DNA from: an uncultured Caulobacterales bacterium
Lineage (GTDB): Bacteria > Pseudomonadota > Alphaproteobacteria > Caulobacterales > Maricaulaceae
Length of the DNA stretch: 35,857 bases
Assembly (NCBI GenBank): GCA_937965735.1
Contig: CALCKU010000080.1
Coordinates: 1-35,857 of the forward strand
Direction of reading: 5' to 3'
Made by a program: the position numbers and the translations under genes. Under the pieces are notes generated by a model. The model was not told the origin of the DNA. It saw only the letters and a list, made by a program, of their open reading frames with translations, and searched no databases. Shown here piece by piece: positions 1 to 9,414 of the stretch (position 1 is the first letter of the stretch; every line of letters starts with the position of its first letter).

Positions 1-3000
1 CATATTTAAGCGATGTGTTAGGCGACGCGCCTGTGCCGCCATTATGGCCCGCGATCAGGATTGTGTCGGCTTTGGCTTTTTCAACACCTGCCGCGATTGT
101 TCCCACACCCGATGAGGCGACAAGTTTAACCGCGACGCGCGCCGTTGGGTTGATTTGTTTGAGATCATAAATCAGCTGGGCTAAATCTTCGATTGAATAA
201 ATATCATGGTGTGGCGGCGGTGAAATCAATGTCACGCCAGGTGTGGCGTTCCTGAATTTCGCAATCATCTCTGTGACTTTAAAGCCGGGTAATTGCCCGC
301 CTTCACCTGGTTTTGCCCCTTGGGCGACTTTAATTTCAATCTCGCGGCATTGATTTAAATACTCGGCCGTGACGCCAAAACGTCCTGAGGCAATTTGTTT
401 GATCGCAGAGTTTGGATTATCGCCATTGGGCAGTGTGACATAACGGGCGCGGTCTTCGCCGCCTTCACCCGATACAGATTTAGCCCCGATACGGTTCATG
501 GCAATATTAAGCGTTCCGTGCGCTTCGGGCGAAAGGGCACCGAGCGACATGCCGGGTGTACAAAACCTGCGGCGGATTTCATTAATGGATTGCACGCGCT
601 CAATTGGTATCGGTTTCCCTAAAGGGTTTATATCCAACAGATCACGAATTTGTATCGGCGCGGCAGAATTCACGCTCGCAGCATATTGTTTATAAAGCTC
701 AAAATCTTCAGATCCCACGGCTTCTTGTAGCATATGGATCATATTGGCTTTGTAAGCGTGGGTCTCGCCTTTGGCGCGGACACGGTAAAGCCCGCCGACG
801 GGCAGACGCACAATAGACGAGTCATAAGCTTTTTCGTGAATATCAAGGATTTTGCCTTCAAGTCCTGCAAGGCCAATCCCTGAAATTCGGGAGGTCATGC
901 CTGCAAAATTTTCACCCACAAGGGCGCGTGAAAGACCAAGCGCTTCGAAATTATTTCCTCCGCGGTAGCTAGAGATTACAGAAATACCCATTTTAGAAAT
1001 AATTTTCAAAAGACCGCCTTCAATGGCGCGCTTATAGCTTTGGACGGCGTCGTCTTCTGACATATTCAGTAGGCCACGTTTCACACGGTCAACCAAGCTG
1101 TCTTGCGCCATATAGGCGTTAACGGCTGTGGCTCCTGCGCCGATCAGCACGGCAAAATAATGCGTATCCAGACATTCCGCCGTCCGCACAAGGATGGAAC
1201 ACGATGAGCGTAACCCTTCGGCTACAAGATGCGTTTGAACCGCCCCGACGCAGAGAATGATTGGGGCTGAGGCGCGCGTTTCAGAGACAAATTCATCGGT
1301 TAACACGATGTTTTCGACCCCCGATTTGACGGCTTTTGCAGATTCGGATTTGATCCGCGCGAGCGTTTCTTTTAACGCTTGACCCGCAGGACGCCCGTCC
1401 GTTTCGGCAATTTCAAACGTGCAATCAATAACTTTGATTTTTTTTGGGCCGACGATTTGGGCAAAACGCGCCATCATGCCTGTTGTCATAACAGGGCTTT
1501 CGAGGACGAGCATCTCTTTGGTCTGACTCTTGTCCTCGGCCAAGATATTCCGCAAATTCCGAAACCGTGTCTTGAGGCCCATCACGCGGGCTTCGCGCAA
1601 GCTATCAATCGGCGGATTTGTGACTTGGCTGAAATTCTGCCTAAAATAATGCGAAAGCGGACGGTAAATATTAGACAAGACAGCCAAAGGCGTATCATCT
1701 CCCATAGAGCCAACCGTTTCCTTCCCCGTTTCGGCCATAGGGCCAAGGATAAGTTCTAGATCTTCCAGCGTTTGGCCGCAGGACATTTGTCGGCGCAATA
1801 ACGCCTCGCCTGTCAGGGTCGGATTGGGTTCATGGCCTGCGAGTTTTTCATCAAGATTAACAGCTTTTTCGAGCCATTTTTTATAAGGTTTTTTATCCGC
1901 CAATTCGTTCAGGATTTCGTTTGAATCGTAAAAACGCCCTTCATCCAGATCAACCGCGATCATGCGCCCCGGTTTTAACGCGCCTTTGCGTATGATTTCT
2001 TTTTCCGACATGGGGCACATGCCCGTCTCTGACCCAACGGCTAAGATACCACTCTCCGATATAGAGTAGCGAAGCGGCCGCAACCCGTTACGGTCAAGAC
2101 CTGCCATACACCACCGACCATCATAGGCCGCAATCGCGGCCGGGCCGTCCCACGGCTCCATCACGCCGTTGCAATAGGCATAAAGCGCGCGCCAATTATC
2201 CGGCATAAGGTCGCCGCGTTTTGAATAGGCTTCGGGGATAAGCAAGGTTTTTGCCATAGGCGCAGTCCGCCCCGCGCGAACCAAAAGCTCGAATGTGGCG
2301 TCAAGCGCGGCTGAATCCGAACTCCCTTTTTGAATGACAGGCTTAACATCAAAAGCCCGTTCGCCAAAGGCTGATGAAGCCATTTTAATTTCATGGCTTT
2401 TCATAAAATTGACATTGGCTTTCATCGTATTAATCTCGCCGTTATGGGCGAGCATACGGAAGGGTTGCGCGAGCCACCATTGCGGGAATGTATTGGTCGA
2501 ATAGCGCTGATGATAAATCGCAGCCCTAGAAATAAAGCGCTCATCTGTCAGGTCAGGGAAAAATTTATCAATGTCTTCGGCAAGGAACATGCCTTTATAT
2601 ATAATCGTTTGTACCGAAAGCGAGCAGACATAAAAACTAGGAATGGCCGCTTCAATCACGCGCTTTTCAATCCGTCTGCGCACGATATAAAGTTCCCGCT
2701 CTAGAGCATTGCCTTTGCGGCCCTTGGGGTCACGGAACATGACTTGTTCAATGGACGGGCGGGTGGCTTGGGCTTTTTCGCCAATCACACCTACATCAAT
2801 CGGCACTTGCCGCCAGCCATAGATATAAAACCCTTCTTTCAATAGCTCGGTTTCAACAATGGTTCGGGCTGCTTCTTGAGCTTTGAAATCTGTGCGAGGC
2901 AAGAAGATCATGCCAACAGCAATTTTAGCCGAAGTCGGCTTATGACCTGTACGTTCGACTTGGGCTTTGAAAAATTCTTGCGGAATATCAAAACGGATTC

Positions 3001-3235
3001 CCGCGCCGTCCCCTGTCTTACCGTCCGCGTCTACCGCCCCTCTGTGCCAGACATTTTTAAGCGCTTGGATCGACATCGCCACAACATCACGGCGGGCTTC
3101 GCCGTTTATGCTTGCGACCAATCCAACGCCGCAATTGGCGTGTTCGTGTGCGGGGTCATAAGCGTTCGCCTCAATGAGTGCGTCGCGTTGCTCGGTAAAT
3201 GTGTCGAGCCATTTTGAGTTTAAATCAACTGACAT
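1..3235 (-). CDS. gltB: Glutamate synthase large subunit (GOGAT alpha), 3' end outside window
   Basis: Reverse-strand translation from ATG at 3235 gives MSVDLNSKWLDTFTEQRDALIEANAYDPAHEHANCGVGLVASINGEARRDVV..., with the N-terminal Cys of the class II glutaminase after a propeptide, then ...RYSTNTFPQWWLAQPFRMLAHNGEINT... and further on ...SVSGEGGEDRARY...PGEGGQLPG.... Open to window position 1, so it is absent from the ORF track. Confidence 0.96.
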   Translation of the reverse strand, partial: MSVDLNSKWLDTFTEQRDALIEANAYDPAHEHANCGVGLVASINGEARRDVVAMSIQALKNVWHRGAVDADGKTGDGAGIRFDIPQEFFKAQVERTGHKPTSAKIAVGMIFLPRTDFKAQEAARTIVETELLKEGFYIYGWRQVPIDVGVIGEKAQATRPSIEQVMFRDPKGRKGNALERELYIVRRRIEKRVIEAAIPSFYVCSLSVQTIIYKGMFLAEDIDKFFPDLTDERFISRAAIYHQRYSTNTFPQWWLAQPFRMLAHNGEINTMKANVNFMKSHEIKMASSAFGERAFDVKPVIQKGSSDSAALDATFELLVRAGRTAPMAKTLLIPEAYSKRGDLMPDNWRALYAYCNGVMEPWDGPAAIAAYDGRWCMAGLDRNGLRPLRYSISESGILAVGSETGMCPMSEKEIIRKGALKPGRMIAVDLDEGRFYDSNEILNELADKKPYKKWLEKAVNLDEKLAGHEPNPTLTGEALLRRQMSCGQTLEDLELILGPMAETGKETVGSMGDDTPLAVLSNIYRPLSHYFRQNFSQVTNPPIDSLREARVMGLKTRFRNLRNILAEDKSQTKEMLVLESPVMTTGMMARFAQIVGPKKIKVIDCTFEIAETDGRPAGQALKETLARIKSESAKAVKSGVENIVLTDEFVSETRASAPIILCVGAVQTHLVAEGLRSSCSILVRTAECLDTHYFAVLIGAGATAVNAYMAQDSLVDRVKRGLLNMSEDDAVQSYKRAIEGGLLKIISKMGISVISSYRGGNNFEALGLSRALVGENFAGMTSRISGIGLAGLEGKILDIHEKAYDSSIVRLPVGGLYRVRAKGETHAYKANMIHMLQEAVGSEDFELYKQYAASVNSAAPIQIRDLLDINPLGKPIPIERVQSINEIRRRFCTPGMSLGALSPEAHGTLNIAMNRIGAKSVSGEGGEDRARYVTLPNGDNPNSAIKQIASGRFGVTAEYLNQCREIEIKVAQGAKPGEGGQLPGFKVTEMIAKFRNATPGVTLISPPPHHDIYSIEDLAQLIYDLKQINPTARVAVKLVASSGVGTIAAGVEKAKADTILIAGHNGGTGASPNTSLKY

Positions 3236-3236
3236 T

Positions 3237-3659
3237 TTAAGTATCCTCTTCCGCGCCGTACAGGGCAAAAACTTCTGCGCCTGTCAGCTTTTCGCGTTCG
3301 CCTTCAAATGCATAAAAGGCGGGTTTTTTATCAATGAAAAATTCTTTAGTCATTTGAATACCCTCGGGCATGTCGTTGATCGCACCCGCGCAAACGCTCA
3401 TTTTACTTGGGTTTTCAACCAACCTATAAAACAGGCTACTCCCGCAGGTCCCGCAAAAGCCGCGTTCGGCCCAGTCTGAGCTGCGATACCATTTTAGCGT
3501 TTTGTTGGATTGGAATGTGACCTCTGTGAAATCAAGGCTCATATTCAGACTGCCGCTCCAACGGCGACATTGGTCGCAATGGCAGGCGTCGAGATGTGTC
3601 GGGCGAACGGCTTCAAACTTAACCGCTTCGCAGAGGCAATGTCCTTGAAGTTTGGTCAC
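3237..3659 (-). CDS. GFA family (glutathione-dependent formaldehyde-activating / CENP-V fold) protein
   Basis: Track ORF 3237..3821. The N-terminal part overlaps gltD, so the likely start is GTG at 3659, just past the gltD stop. Zn-binding pattern HCLCEAVKFE...CHCDQCRRWSGS...FCGTCGSSLFYR. Confidence 0.85.
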   Translation of the reverse strand: MTKLQGHCLCEAVKFEAVRPTHLDACHCDQCRRWSGSLNMSLDFTEVTFQSNKTLKWYRSSDWAERGFCGTCGSSLFYRLVENPSKMSVCAGAINDMPEGIQMTKEFFIDKKPAFYAFEGEREKLTGAEVFALYGAEEDT

Positions 3660-3663
3660 GTCT

Positions 3664-5145
3664 TTACTCCGCTGCCACTTTTTGCTCGGATTTTTCAATC
3701 GCGCGGAGATAGCCGTGCATATGTTCTGCTGCGTCGCGGCCTTCGCGGATGGCCCAGACAACGAGGCTTGCGCCGCGCGCAATATCGCCCGCCGCGTAAA
3801 CCCCTTCAAGGTTGGTCTCAAAGGTGATGGGGTTCACTTTGACCGTACCCCAACGGGTTGTGGTCAAATCATTAGACAGGTCTTTCATATTTTCAGGCAG
3901 AAATCCGAGCGCCTTAATCACAAGGTCGGCTTTGACATCAAATTCGCCGCCGTCAATCGGGCTGACGCTTTGGCGACCCGAGGCCTCTTTTTTGCCTAGG
4001 CGCATACGGTCGGCACGAACAGAACTAGCTCTACCGCTTATGTCATGAATGGATTTAGGGGCCGCGAGCCATTCAAAGGTCACGCCTTCTTCTTGTGCAT
4101 TGGCGGTTTCGCGGCGGGAACCCGGCATATTGGCGTGGTCACGACGATAAAGGCAGGTCACAGATTTAGCGCCTTGGCGCACTGCTGTCCGGACACAATC
4201 CATTGCCGTATCGCCGCCGCCAATCACAACGACATTTTTCCCTTCGGCGGTTTCACCGTTTACAGTGTCGCCAAGACCGCGTTTATTACTCTCGATTAGG
4301 AAGGGCAGGGCAGGTGTGACACCTTCTGCGCCAGACCCCGGACATTCAAGGTCGCGGGCTTTGTAAACGCCTGTTGCGATCAATAGGGCTTGGTGTTTTT
4401 CACGCAGTTTTTCAAAGCTAATATCTGTGCCGATATTCGTATTCATTACGAATGTTATGCCGCCGTCTTCGAGGCGTTTTGTACGGCGTTCGACGATTTC
4501 TTTTTCTAGTTTGAAATTGGGAATGCCGTAAATCAACAACCCGCCCGCGCGGTCATGGCGGTCATAAACGGTCACTTGCCAGCCTTGGCAACGCAGGGCT
4601 TCTGCCGCCGCAAGTCCCGCGGGACCCGCGCCGATAATACCCACAGATTGTGTGCGTTCACGCAAGGGCTTAATCGGCTCGATCCATCCCTCTTCCCACG
4701 CATTATCCGTGAGGAACCGCTCGACGGCCCCAATGGTCACTGTACCATGTCCCGATTGTTCAATCACGCAAGAGCCTTCGCAGAGGCGGTCTTGCGGACA
4801 AATACGGCCACAAATTTCAGGCATATTATTAGTCGCGCTTGACACGCGGTAAGCGTCTTCTAATCGGCCTTCTGCTGTGAGTTTCAACCAATCAGGAATA
4901 TTGTTTTCAAGCGGGCAATGATTTTGACAAAACGGAACCCCGCATTGCGAGCAGCGCGAGGCTTGTTCTTTAGCTTTGGCGTCAATGAAGTCGCCGTAAA
5001 TTTCCATAAAATCGTCACGGCGCGCACCAGAGTCGCGCTTTAGCGGCATTTCGCGGTCTGTTTCCACGAATTGCAGCATTTTTCCCGTTTCAGTGGATTT
5101 AGGCATTTTTACGCCTTGGTTTTTATTGGCTTCATGTGTCGCCAT
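3664..5145 (-). CDS. gltD: Glutamate synthase small subunit (NADPH, GltD)
   Basis: ORF with N-terminal Cys clusters CSQCGVPFCQNHCPLENNIPDWL and CGRICPQDRLCEGSC, FAD motif GAGPAGLAAAEALR, NADPH motif VIGGGDTAMDC. Start taken as MATHEANKNQG (track ORF extends to 5196). Confidence 0.96.
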   Translation of the reverse strand: MATHEANKNQGVKMPKSTETGKMLQFVETDREMPLKRDSGARRDDFMEIYGDFIDAKAKEQASRCSQCGVPFCQNHCPLENNIPDWLKLTAEGRLEDAYRVSSATNNMPEICGRICPQDRLCEGSCVIEQSGHGTVTIGAVERFLTDNAWEEGWIEPIKPLRERTQSVGIIGAGPAGLAAAEALRCQGWQVTVYDRHDRAGGLLIYGIPNFKLEKEIVERRTKRLEDGGITFVMNTNIGTDISFEKLREKHQALLIATGVYKARDLECPGSGAEGVTPALPFLIESNKRGLGDTVNGETAEGKNVVVIGGGDTAMDCVRTAVRQGAKSVTCLYRRDHANMPGSRRETANAQEEGVTFEWLAAPKSIHDISGRASSVRADRMRLGKKEASGRQSVSPIDGGEFDVKADLVIKALGFLPENMKDLSNDLTTTRWGTVKVNPITFETNLEGVYAAGDIARGASLVVWAIREGRDAAEHMHGYLRAIEKSEQKVAAE

Positions 5146-5594
5146 GATGTGTCCTGTCACTAAAGAAAATCGCCCTGAACGACGCCCTCGCATCATTTCT
5201 AAGCGCTCTTAGACTCAAAATTAAGAAAGTGCAATATGCGACAATTTGTCAATTAAGGAATAAAAAAATAAAATTTTATACGCTAAGTTATTGATAAAAA
5301 ACATAGAATTTTCATTCTCTAAAATTAGCAGAAATACACAAAAATAATTTTTTTGAAATTATATTCTCTCTAAGCCTCTGATTGAACGATTTCGACAGAG
5401 AGACGGCTCACACTATAAACCAGAATTGATGGTTTAAGTGCGTCTGAGCGGGATATCCGTTCGTGTAAGACTGGCAGTTTGCCTCACTCTTTTTGTGCCT
5501 CACTATCTTTACGCTGTTCACTCTCAAACATCTTACTGGGTGGAACCCGTTGTTTCAGTAAGACCTCATTCATGCTTTAAGTTTACACCGCCCT

Positions 5595-6407
5595 ATGACT
5601 TGGATTCACTTACTGATATTGGCCCTTGTGCAGGGTTTGACTGAATTTCTGCCGATTTCCAGTTCTGCGCATTTAATTTTACCTGCGCAAATTTTGGGAT
5701 GGGAAGATCAAGGGGCGCTGATTGATCTTATGGCGCATTTTGGCTCGCTTTTCGCGGTACTCGCTTATTTCCGTAAAGACGTTGCGGGGATTTTGACGGG
5801 TGTGTTTGAGCTTCTGTCGCGAAAGCTTACGCAAAACTCAATGCTGGCTTTGAATTTAATTTTGGCAACACCGCCTGCGCTTTTCTTTGGAGCGGTTTTA
5901 AAACTTGGTGGTTTTGACGCAATGATCCGCTCACCTTTGATTATTGCATTCACGACAATCTTTTTTGGTATCTTGCTCTGGCTTGCTGACCTTTGGGGTC
6001 GACAAGAGAAAACGACTGAAGATTTAACGTGGAAAGGCGCGATTGGCCTTGGGTTTGCCCAAGCTTTAGCGTTGATCCCCGGAACGTCTCGGTCTGGAAT
6101 CACTATGACGGCAGCACGTGCCATGGGTCTGACGCGGGTCGAATCAGCGCGGTTTTCAATGTTAATGAGCCTCCCAATCATTGGGGCTGGCGGAAGCTTT
6201 GCTCTGCTAGAGTTGGCCACGCAAGAGGCCGGTTCAATCCCAGCCCACGCCACATTAAGTGCGGGTTTGATTGTCGCATTGATGTCGTTTCTTGTGGCAT
6301 ACGCGACAATTGCGCTTTTCATGCGATACGTGCCTAAAATCGGCATGTTCCCCTTTATGGTGTATCGCCTTGCTCTTGGGGGGGCAATTTTGCTTTGGTT
6401 ATTCTAA
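5595..6407 (+). CDS. uppP: Undecaprenyl-diphosphatase (UppP/BacA)
   Basis: 270 aa; MTWIHLLILALVQGLTEFLPISSSAHLILP... and LIPGTSRSGITMTAARAMGLTRVESARFSMLMSLPII, the hallmark UppP motifs. Confidence 0.96.
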   Translation: MTWIHLLILALVQGLTEFLPISSSAHLILPAQILGWEDQGALIDLMAHFGSLFAVLAYFRKDVAGILTGVFELLSRKLTQNSMLALNLILATPPALFFGAVLKLGGFDAMIRSPLIIAFTTIFFGILLWLADLWGRQEKTTEDLTWKGAIGLGFAQALALIPGTSRSGITMTAARAMGLTRVESARFSMLMSLPIIGAGGSFALLELATQEAGSIPAHATLSAGLIVALMSFLVAYATIALFMRYVPKIGMFPFMVYRLALGGAILLWLF

Positions 6408-6510
6408 CGCCGAGATAAAGACCGTGCCTGCCTAATCATTGTGCAAGCCTTTATTCTTTAGTCTTGGCTCTCATTTTGAGAGCGGCGTTGAGAGGATAAA
6501 GCACTCAAGC

Positions 6511-8220
6511 ATGAGCGTCAGGGTAGACAAGCTAAGTTTGAAAAAATACCTTTGGGTTATGTCATTACGGTTAACATTGATGGGTGCTGGATTTTTCGTC
6601 ACCGCTTTGTGGGTGGATGCCATGACGCCAGATACTGTGAAAACCCGTCATGCAGATACGAACCATGAGGCCGCGGCTGTTGCGGGTCAAAAGCAAAATC
6701 GTCATCTATCCGCATTCGCTTTTGCAGAGACTGTGGATTCTAAAACCGGGGGCGCGACCCGTAGCTACCGAAAGCTTAATCAAGCTCCGCGTCCAATCCG
6801 TCATTATCCGCAAATCTCTACCGACACTATAGCTATACCCGTTCGGGCCAATGCCGATAAGTTCGAATTGAGCAAAAAAACATCGCGCGAAACCGCTAGC
6901 CCTCTTATTCTTAGTAACCCCCTTCTTCTGGAAAACGCCTTTATTCTGGGCAACCCCTCTATTGTGAACAACTCCGATATTCTGAACAAGGCCCCTGTTC
7001 AAGTTGCAGAGCTTGTGAAAATGCCTACGCCTGCCATACCGATTATTGAGCCGATTATTGAGCCTGTTATGGATACGGGGTCTCTTTTACCTGTACCAAA
7101 GTTAAAAACACCCGCTCCGATCATTCGGCATAGTGTTGATTTAAAAACGATCGATAACCGTATTAAAGCGCTTATGCTCAAAAAGCGTATGGTTGGGCTT
7201 TCGGTTGGGATTGTTGAAAATGGTGAACTGACTTTTGCTAAAGGCTACGGTGAAACGCTGAAGGGTAGTGGTTCACGGGTGACAAAAGATACAGTCTTTC
7301 GCTGGGCCTCGGTTTCTAAAGGCGTAGCGGCGGCGACTTTAATGACGTTGGCTGATGAAGGGCAACTGTCTCTTGATAATCCTGTGGAAGGGTTTGCCAC
7401 GTCTCTCATATTGCCCAAGAACAAGTATAAAGTCACGATTGCAGACCTTCTCGCGCACCGTGTGGGTATTGTTCGCAATGCTTATGATCGCCGGATTGAA
7501 GAAGGCCGTGACCCCGACACAATTCGTGCAAGCATGCAATATTTAAAGCCCTTTTGCGAGCCTGGTACGTGCCATAGCTACCAAAATGTAATTTTTGATT
7601 CTGCGTCTGAGATTGCCGAAAGCGTGACAGGATTGCCTTATAAAGCCGTGGTTTCGGAACGTTTGTTTAAGCCACTAAACATGAATACGGCCAGCCTTAC
7701 CTATGAAGGTTTAGTGCGCTCAAAAAATTGGGCCAAGCCACATACACGCATTGGACGCCCCATTCGTCGGGTGAAGCCTAATTATTACCGTGTACCTGCG
7801 GCTGCGGGTGTAAATTCTTCTGTTGTCGATTTATCGAAATGGATGATCGCGCAAATGGGGATGAGTAATACGCTTGAGACAGAGGCAACGCTATCGAAAG
7901 TCGCAAGAGATGAAATGCAAAAGCCGCGTATCAATACACCGCGTGAAGCCCGTATCATGCGCCGTAAATATAATAAGCTTCAAAACCCGCAATATGGTTT
8001 GGGGTGGCGAATCTATGATTACGGCGGACATAAAGTCGTTGGGCACCGAGGGGGCGTTGAAGGCTACCGCGCCCTCGTCTTGTTTGATCCTGAAATCAAA
8101 TCCGGTGTCGCCGTGATGTGGAACAGTTCACATTCTGACCCTATTGGCCTACAACTCGAAGTCATGGACCAAATCTATGGCCACCGAAAACGCGATTGGA
8201 TGCGGTTAAGCCAAAGGTAA
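6511..8220 (+). CDS. Membrane-anchored serine hydrolase, beta-lactamase/class C PBP family
   Basis: Track ORF 6439..8220, probable start ATG 6511 (MSVRVDKLSLKKYLWV + TM). SxxK in WASVSKGVAAATL, YxN in CHSYQNVIFD, HxG-type triad in VVGHRGGVEGYR. Long low-complexity linker before the catalytic domain. Confidence 0.9.
   Translation: MSVRVDKLSLKKYLWVMSLRLTLMGAGFFVTALWVDAMTPDTVKTRHADTNHEAAAVAGQKQNRHLSAFAFAETVDSKTGGATRSYRKLNQAPRPIRHYPQISTDTIAIPVRANADKFELSKKTSRETASPLILSNPLLLENAFILGNPSIVNNSDILNKAPVQVAELVKMPTPAIPIIEPIIEPVMDTGSLLPVPKLKTPAPIIRHSVDLKTIDNRIKALMLKKRMVGLSVGIVENGELTFAKGYGETLKGSGSRVTKDTVFRWASVSKGVAAATLMTLADEGQLSLDNPVEGFATSLILPKNKYKVTIADLLAHRVGIVRNAYDRRIEEGRDPDTIRASMQYLKPFCEPGTCHSYQNVIFDSASEIAESVTGLPYKAVVSERLFKPLNMNTASLTYEGLVRSKNWAKPHTRIGRPIRRVKPNYYRVPAAAGVNSSVVDLSKWMIAQMGMSNTLETEATLSKVARDEMQKPRINTPREARIMRRKYNKLQNPQYGLGWRIYDYGGHKVVGHRGGVEGYRALVLFDPEIKSGVAVMWNSSHSDPIGLQLEVMDQIYGHRKRDWMRLSQR
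6901..6990 (+). repeat. Five degenerate 18-bp tandem repeats encoding hexapeptides PLILSN/PLLLEN/AFILGN/PSIVNN/SDILNK
   Basis: Direct read: cctcttattcttagtaac / ccccttcttctggaaaac / gcctttattctgggcaac / ccctctattgtgaacaac / tccgatattctgaacaag, in frame with the serine hydrolase ORF. Confidence 0.85.
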
Positions 8221-8277
8221 GTTTGAAGGGATTAAAAAAGTTGTGAAGCTTTGAACACGCCCCCGACTTTTTTTCAA

Positions 8278-8319
8278 ACTGATTTTTTCAAACTTATTTT
8301 TTCAAACTTATTTTTTTAA
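8278..8319. repeat. Intergenic 14-bp tandem repeat, 3 copies
   Basis: actgattttttcaa / acttattttttcaa / acttatttttttaa, preceded by a related actttttttcaa. Confidence 0.85.
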
Positions 8320-8322
8320 GCG

Positions 8323-8351
8323 CGTTTAAAATCGGTGCCCGTTTAAAATCG
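8323..8351. repeat. Direct repeat cgtttaaaatcg x2 (17-bp spacing)
   Basis: cgtttaaaatcg at 8323-8334 and 8340-8351. Confidence 0.8.
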
Positions 8352-8352
8352 T

Positions 8353-9378
8353 TTATTGTTTCACAAATTTTAGCGTCATACGGTCTGTTTCGCCAATGGC
8401 TAACATTTGCGCTTTTAGGGTATCATCTTCTCTACTTGTGCTGAGGCTTGGCGGAAGCCGCCAGATTATATCGGAATTTGAGGGTTTATCATTCTTGTTC
8501 GCATTGATTTCACTGGCTTCAATCAGCGTGAATCCTGCGGCTTCAATTGTTTTAATCAATTCCGATTGTTTCAAATAACCGTTTTGGCCCGTACTTGACT
8601 CTGCACTATTGTCTTCTGGGGCGCGGTGTTGGACAACGCCTAAAATACCACCCGGTTTTAACAAGGCATGCATATCTGACAGGGCTTCGCCTATATAATC
8701 CTTTTTTTCTGCGAAGCGGTTGAGATTGTGCATGGCGCGGATAAAGAGCGCTGCATCCGCAGTTCCGTCCAAGGATGTGTCACGTGACCCAAAGGCAAAA
8801 GCCGTGATGTCTGGCCCGTTTTCGCCGCGCCATTCTATGGCTTGTGCTGTCCATTCTTTGGGCCAAGATTTTTTATTTTCAATAAATTCAGGGGTCGCGA
8901 AGCCCCCAAAATGAGACCACATATCCAGTGCGTAATCCACGCCAATCAATTTACCGTCTTGTCCAAGATAAGGTAGGAGGATTTTTGAATACCATCCGCC
9001 GCCTGGCAAAGCTTCGACAACAGTCATGCTCGGCTCAATGCCAAAAAACTCTAAAGTCTCTTTTGGATTTCGATAGGGGTAGCGTGCCTTAATCTTTGCG
9101 GGTTGATCCGCCAATATGGCGGAGAGCTTGACGCTGTCAAAGCCCGCGCCCGAATCTGCACTGATGGTTGCATTTAATTTGTCGGTGACGGATTGCGCTT
9201 CGTCAATTAATGCGTCTTTTGCGCTATCTGCTTTTGTGCGAATGTCTTTCACTGTGTCAGAAGCGGTTTCGCCCGTGTCCTTTACGCTGTCTTGCATGTC
9301 AGATTTTGACGACCCGCAAGAGATGAGCGCTAAACAGGCAGTGGTCAGTAAAATGTTTTTCATCATGGCGTAACTCAT
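8353..9378 (-). CDS. Predicted class I SAM-dependent methyltransferase with lipoprotein signal peptide
   Basis: MKNILLTTACLALISCGSSKSD = signal peptide plus lipobox (LISC|G). Then FFGIEPSMTVVEALPGGGWYSKILLPYLGQDGKLIGVDYALDMW (methyltransferase motif I/II-like) and ALLKPGGILGVVQHR (post-motif). The N-terminal 'MSYAM' may be an over-extension. Confidence 0.82.
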   Translation of the reverse strand: MSYAMMKNILLTTACLALISCGSSKSDMQDSVKDTGETASDTVKDIRTKADSAKDALIDEAQSVTDKLNATISADSGAGFDSVKLSAILADQPAKIKARYPYRNPKETLEFFGIEPSMTVVEALPGGGWYSKILLPYLGQDGKLIGVDYALDMWSHFGGFATPEFIENKKSWPKEWTAQAIEWRGENGPDITAFAFGSRDTSLDGTADAALFIRAMHNLNRFAEKKDYIGEALSDMHALLKPGGILGVVQHRAPEDNSAESSTGQNGYLKQSELIKTIEAAGFTLIEASEINANKNDKPSNSDIIWRLPPSLSTSREDDTLKAQMLAIGETDRMTLKFVKQ

Positions 9379-9414
9379 TTAAGGTGGAAAAGAAGGGGCT
9401 AAAAATTGAGGGCT

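Noticed and set aside
1379-3217. Several plus-strand ORFs (1379..1759, 2393..2704, 2876..3217) and minus-strand 2161..2394
   Set aside because: All lie within the gltB reading frame region; alternative-frame shadows.
5438-5644. 68-aa ORF (MRLSGISVRVRLAV...) upstream of uppP
   Set aside because: GTG start, runs into uppP in another frame, no clear homology; the hairpin region is a better explanation.
5765-6346. 193-aa minus-strand ORF
   Set aside because: Antisense to uppP, no recognisable motifs.
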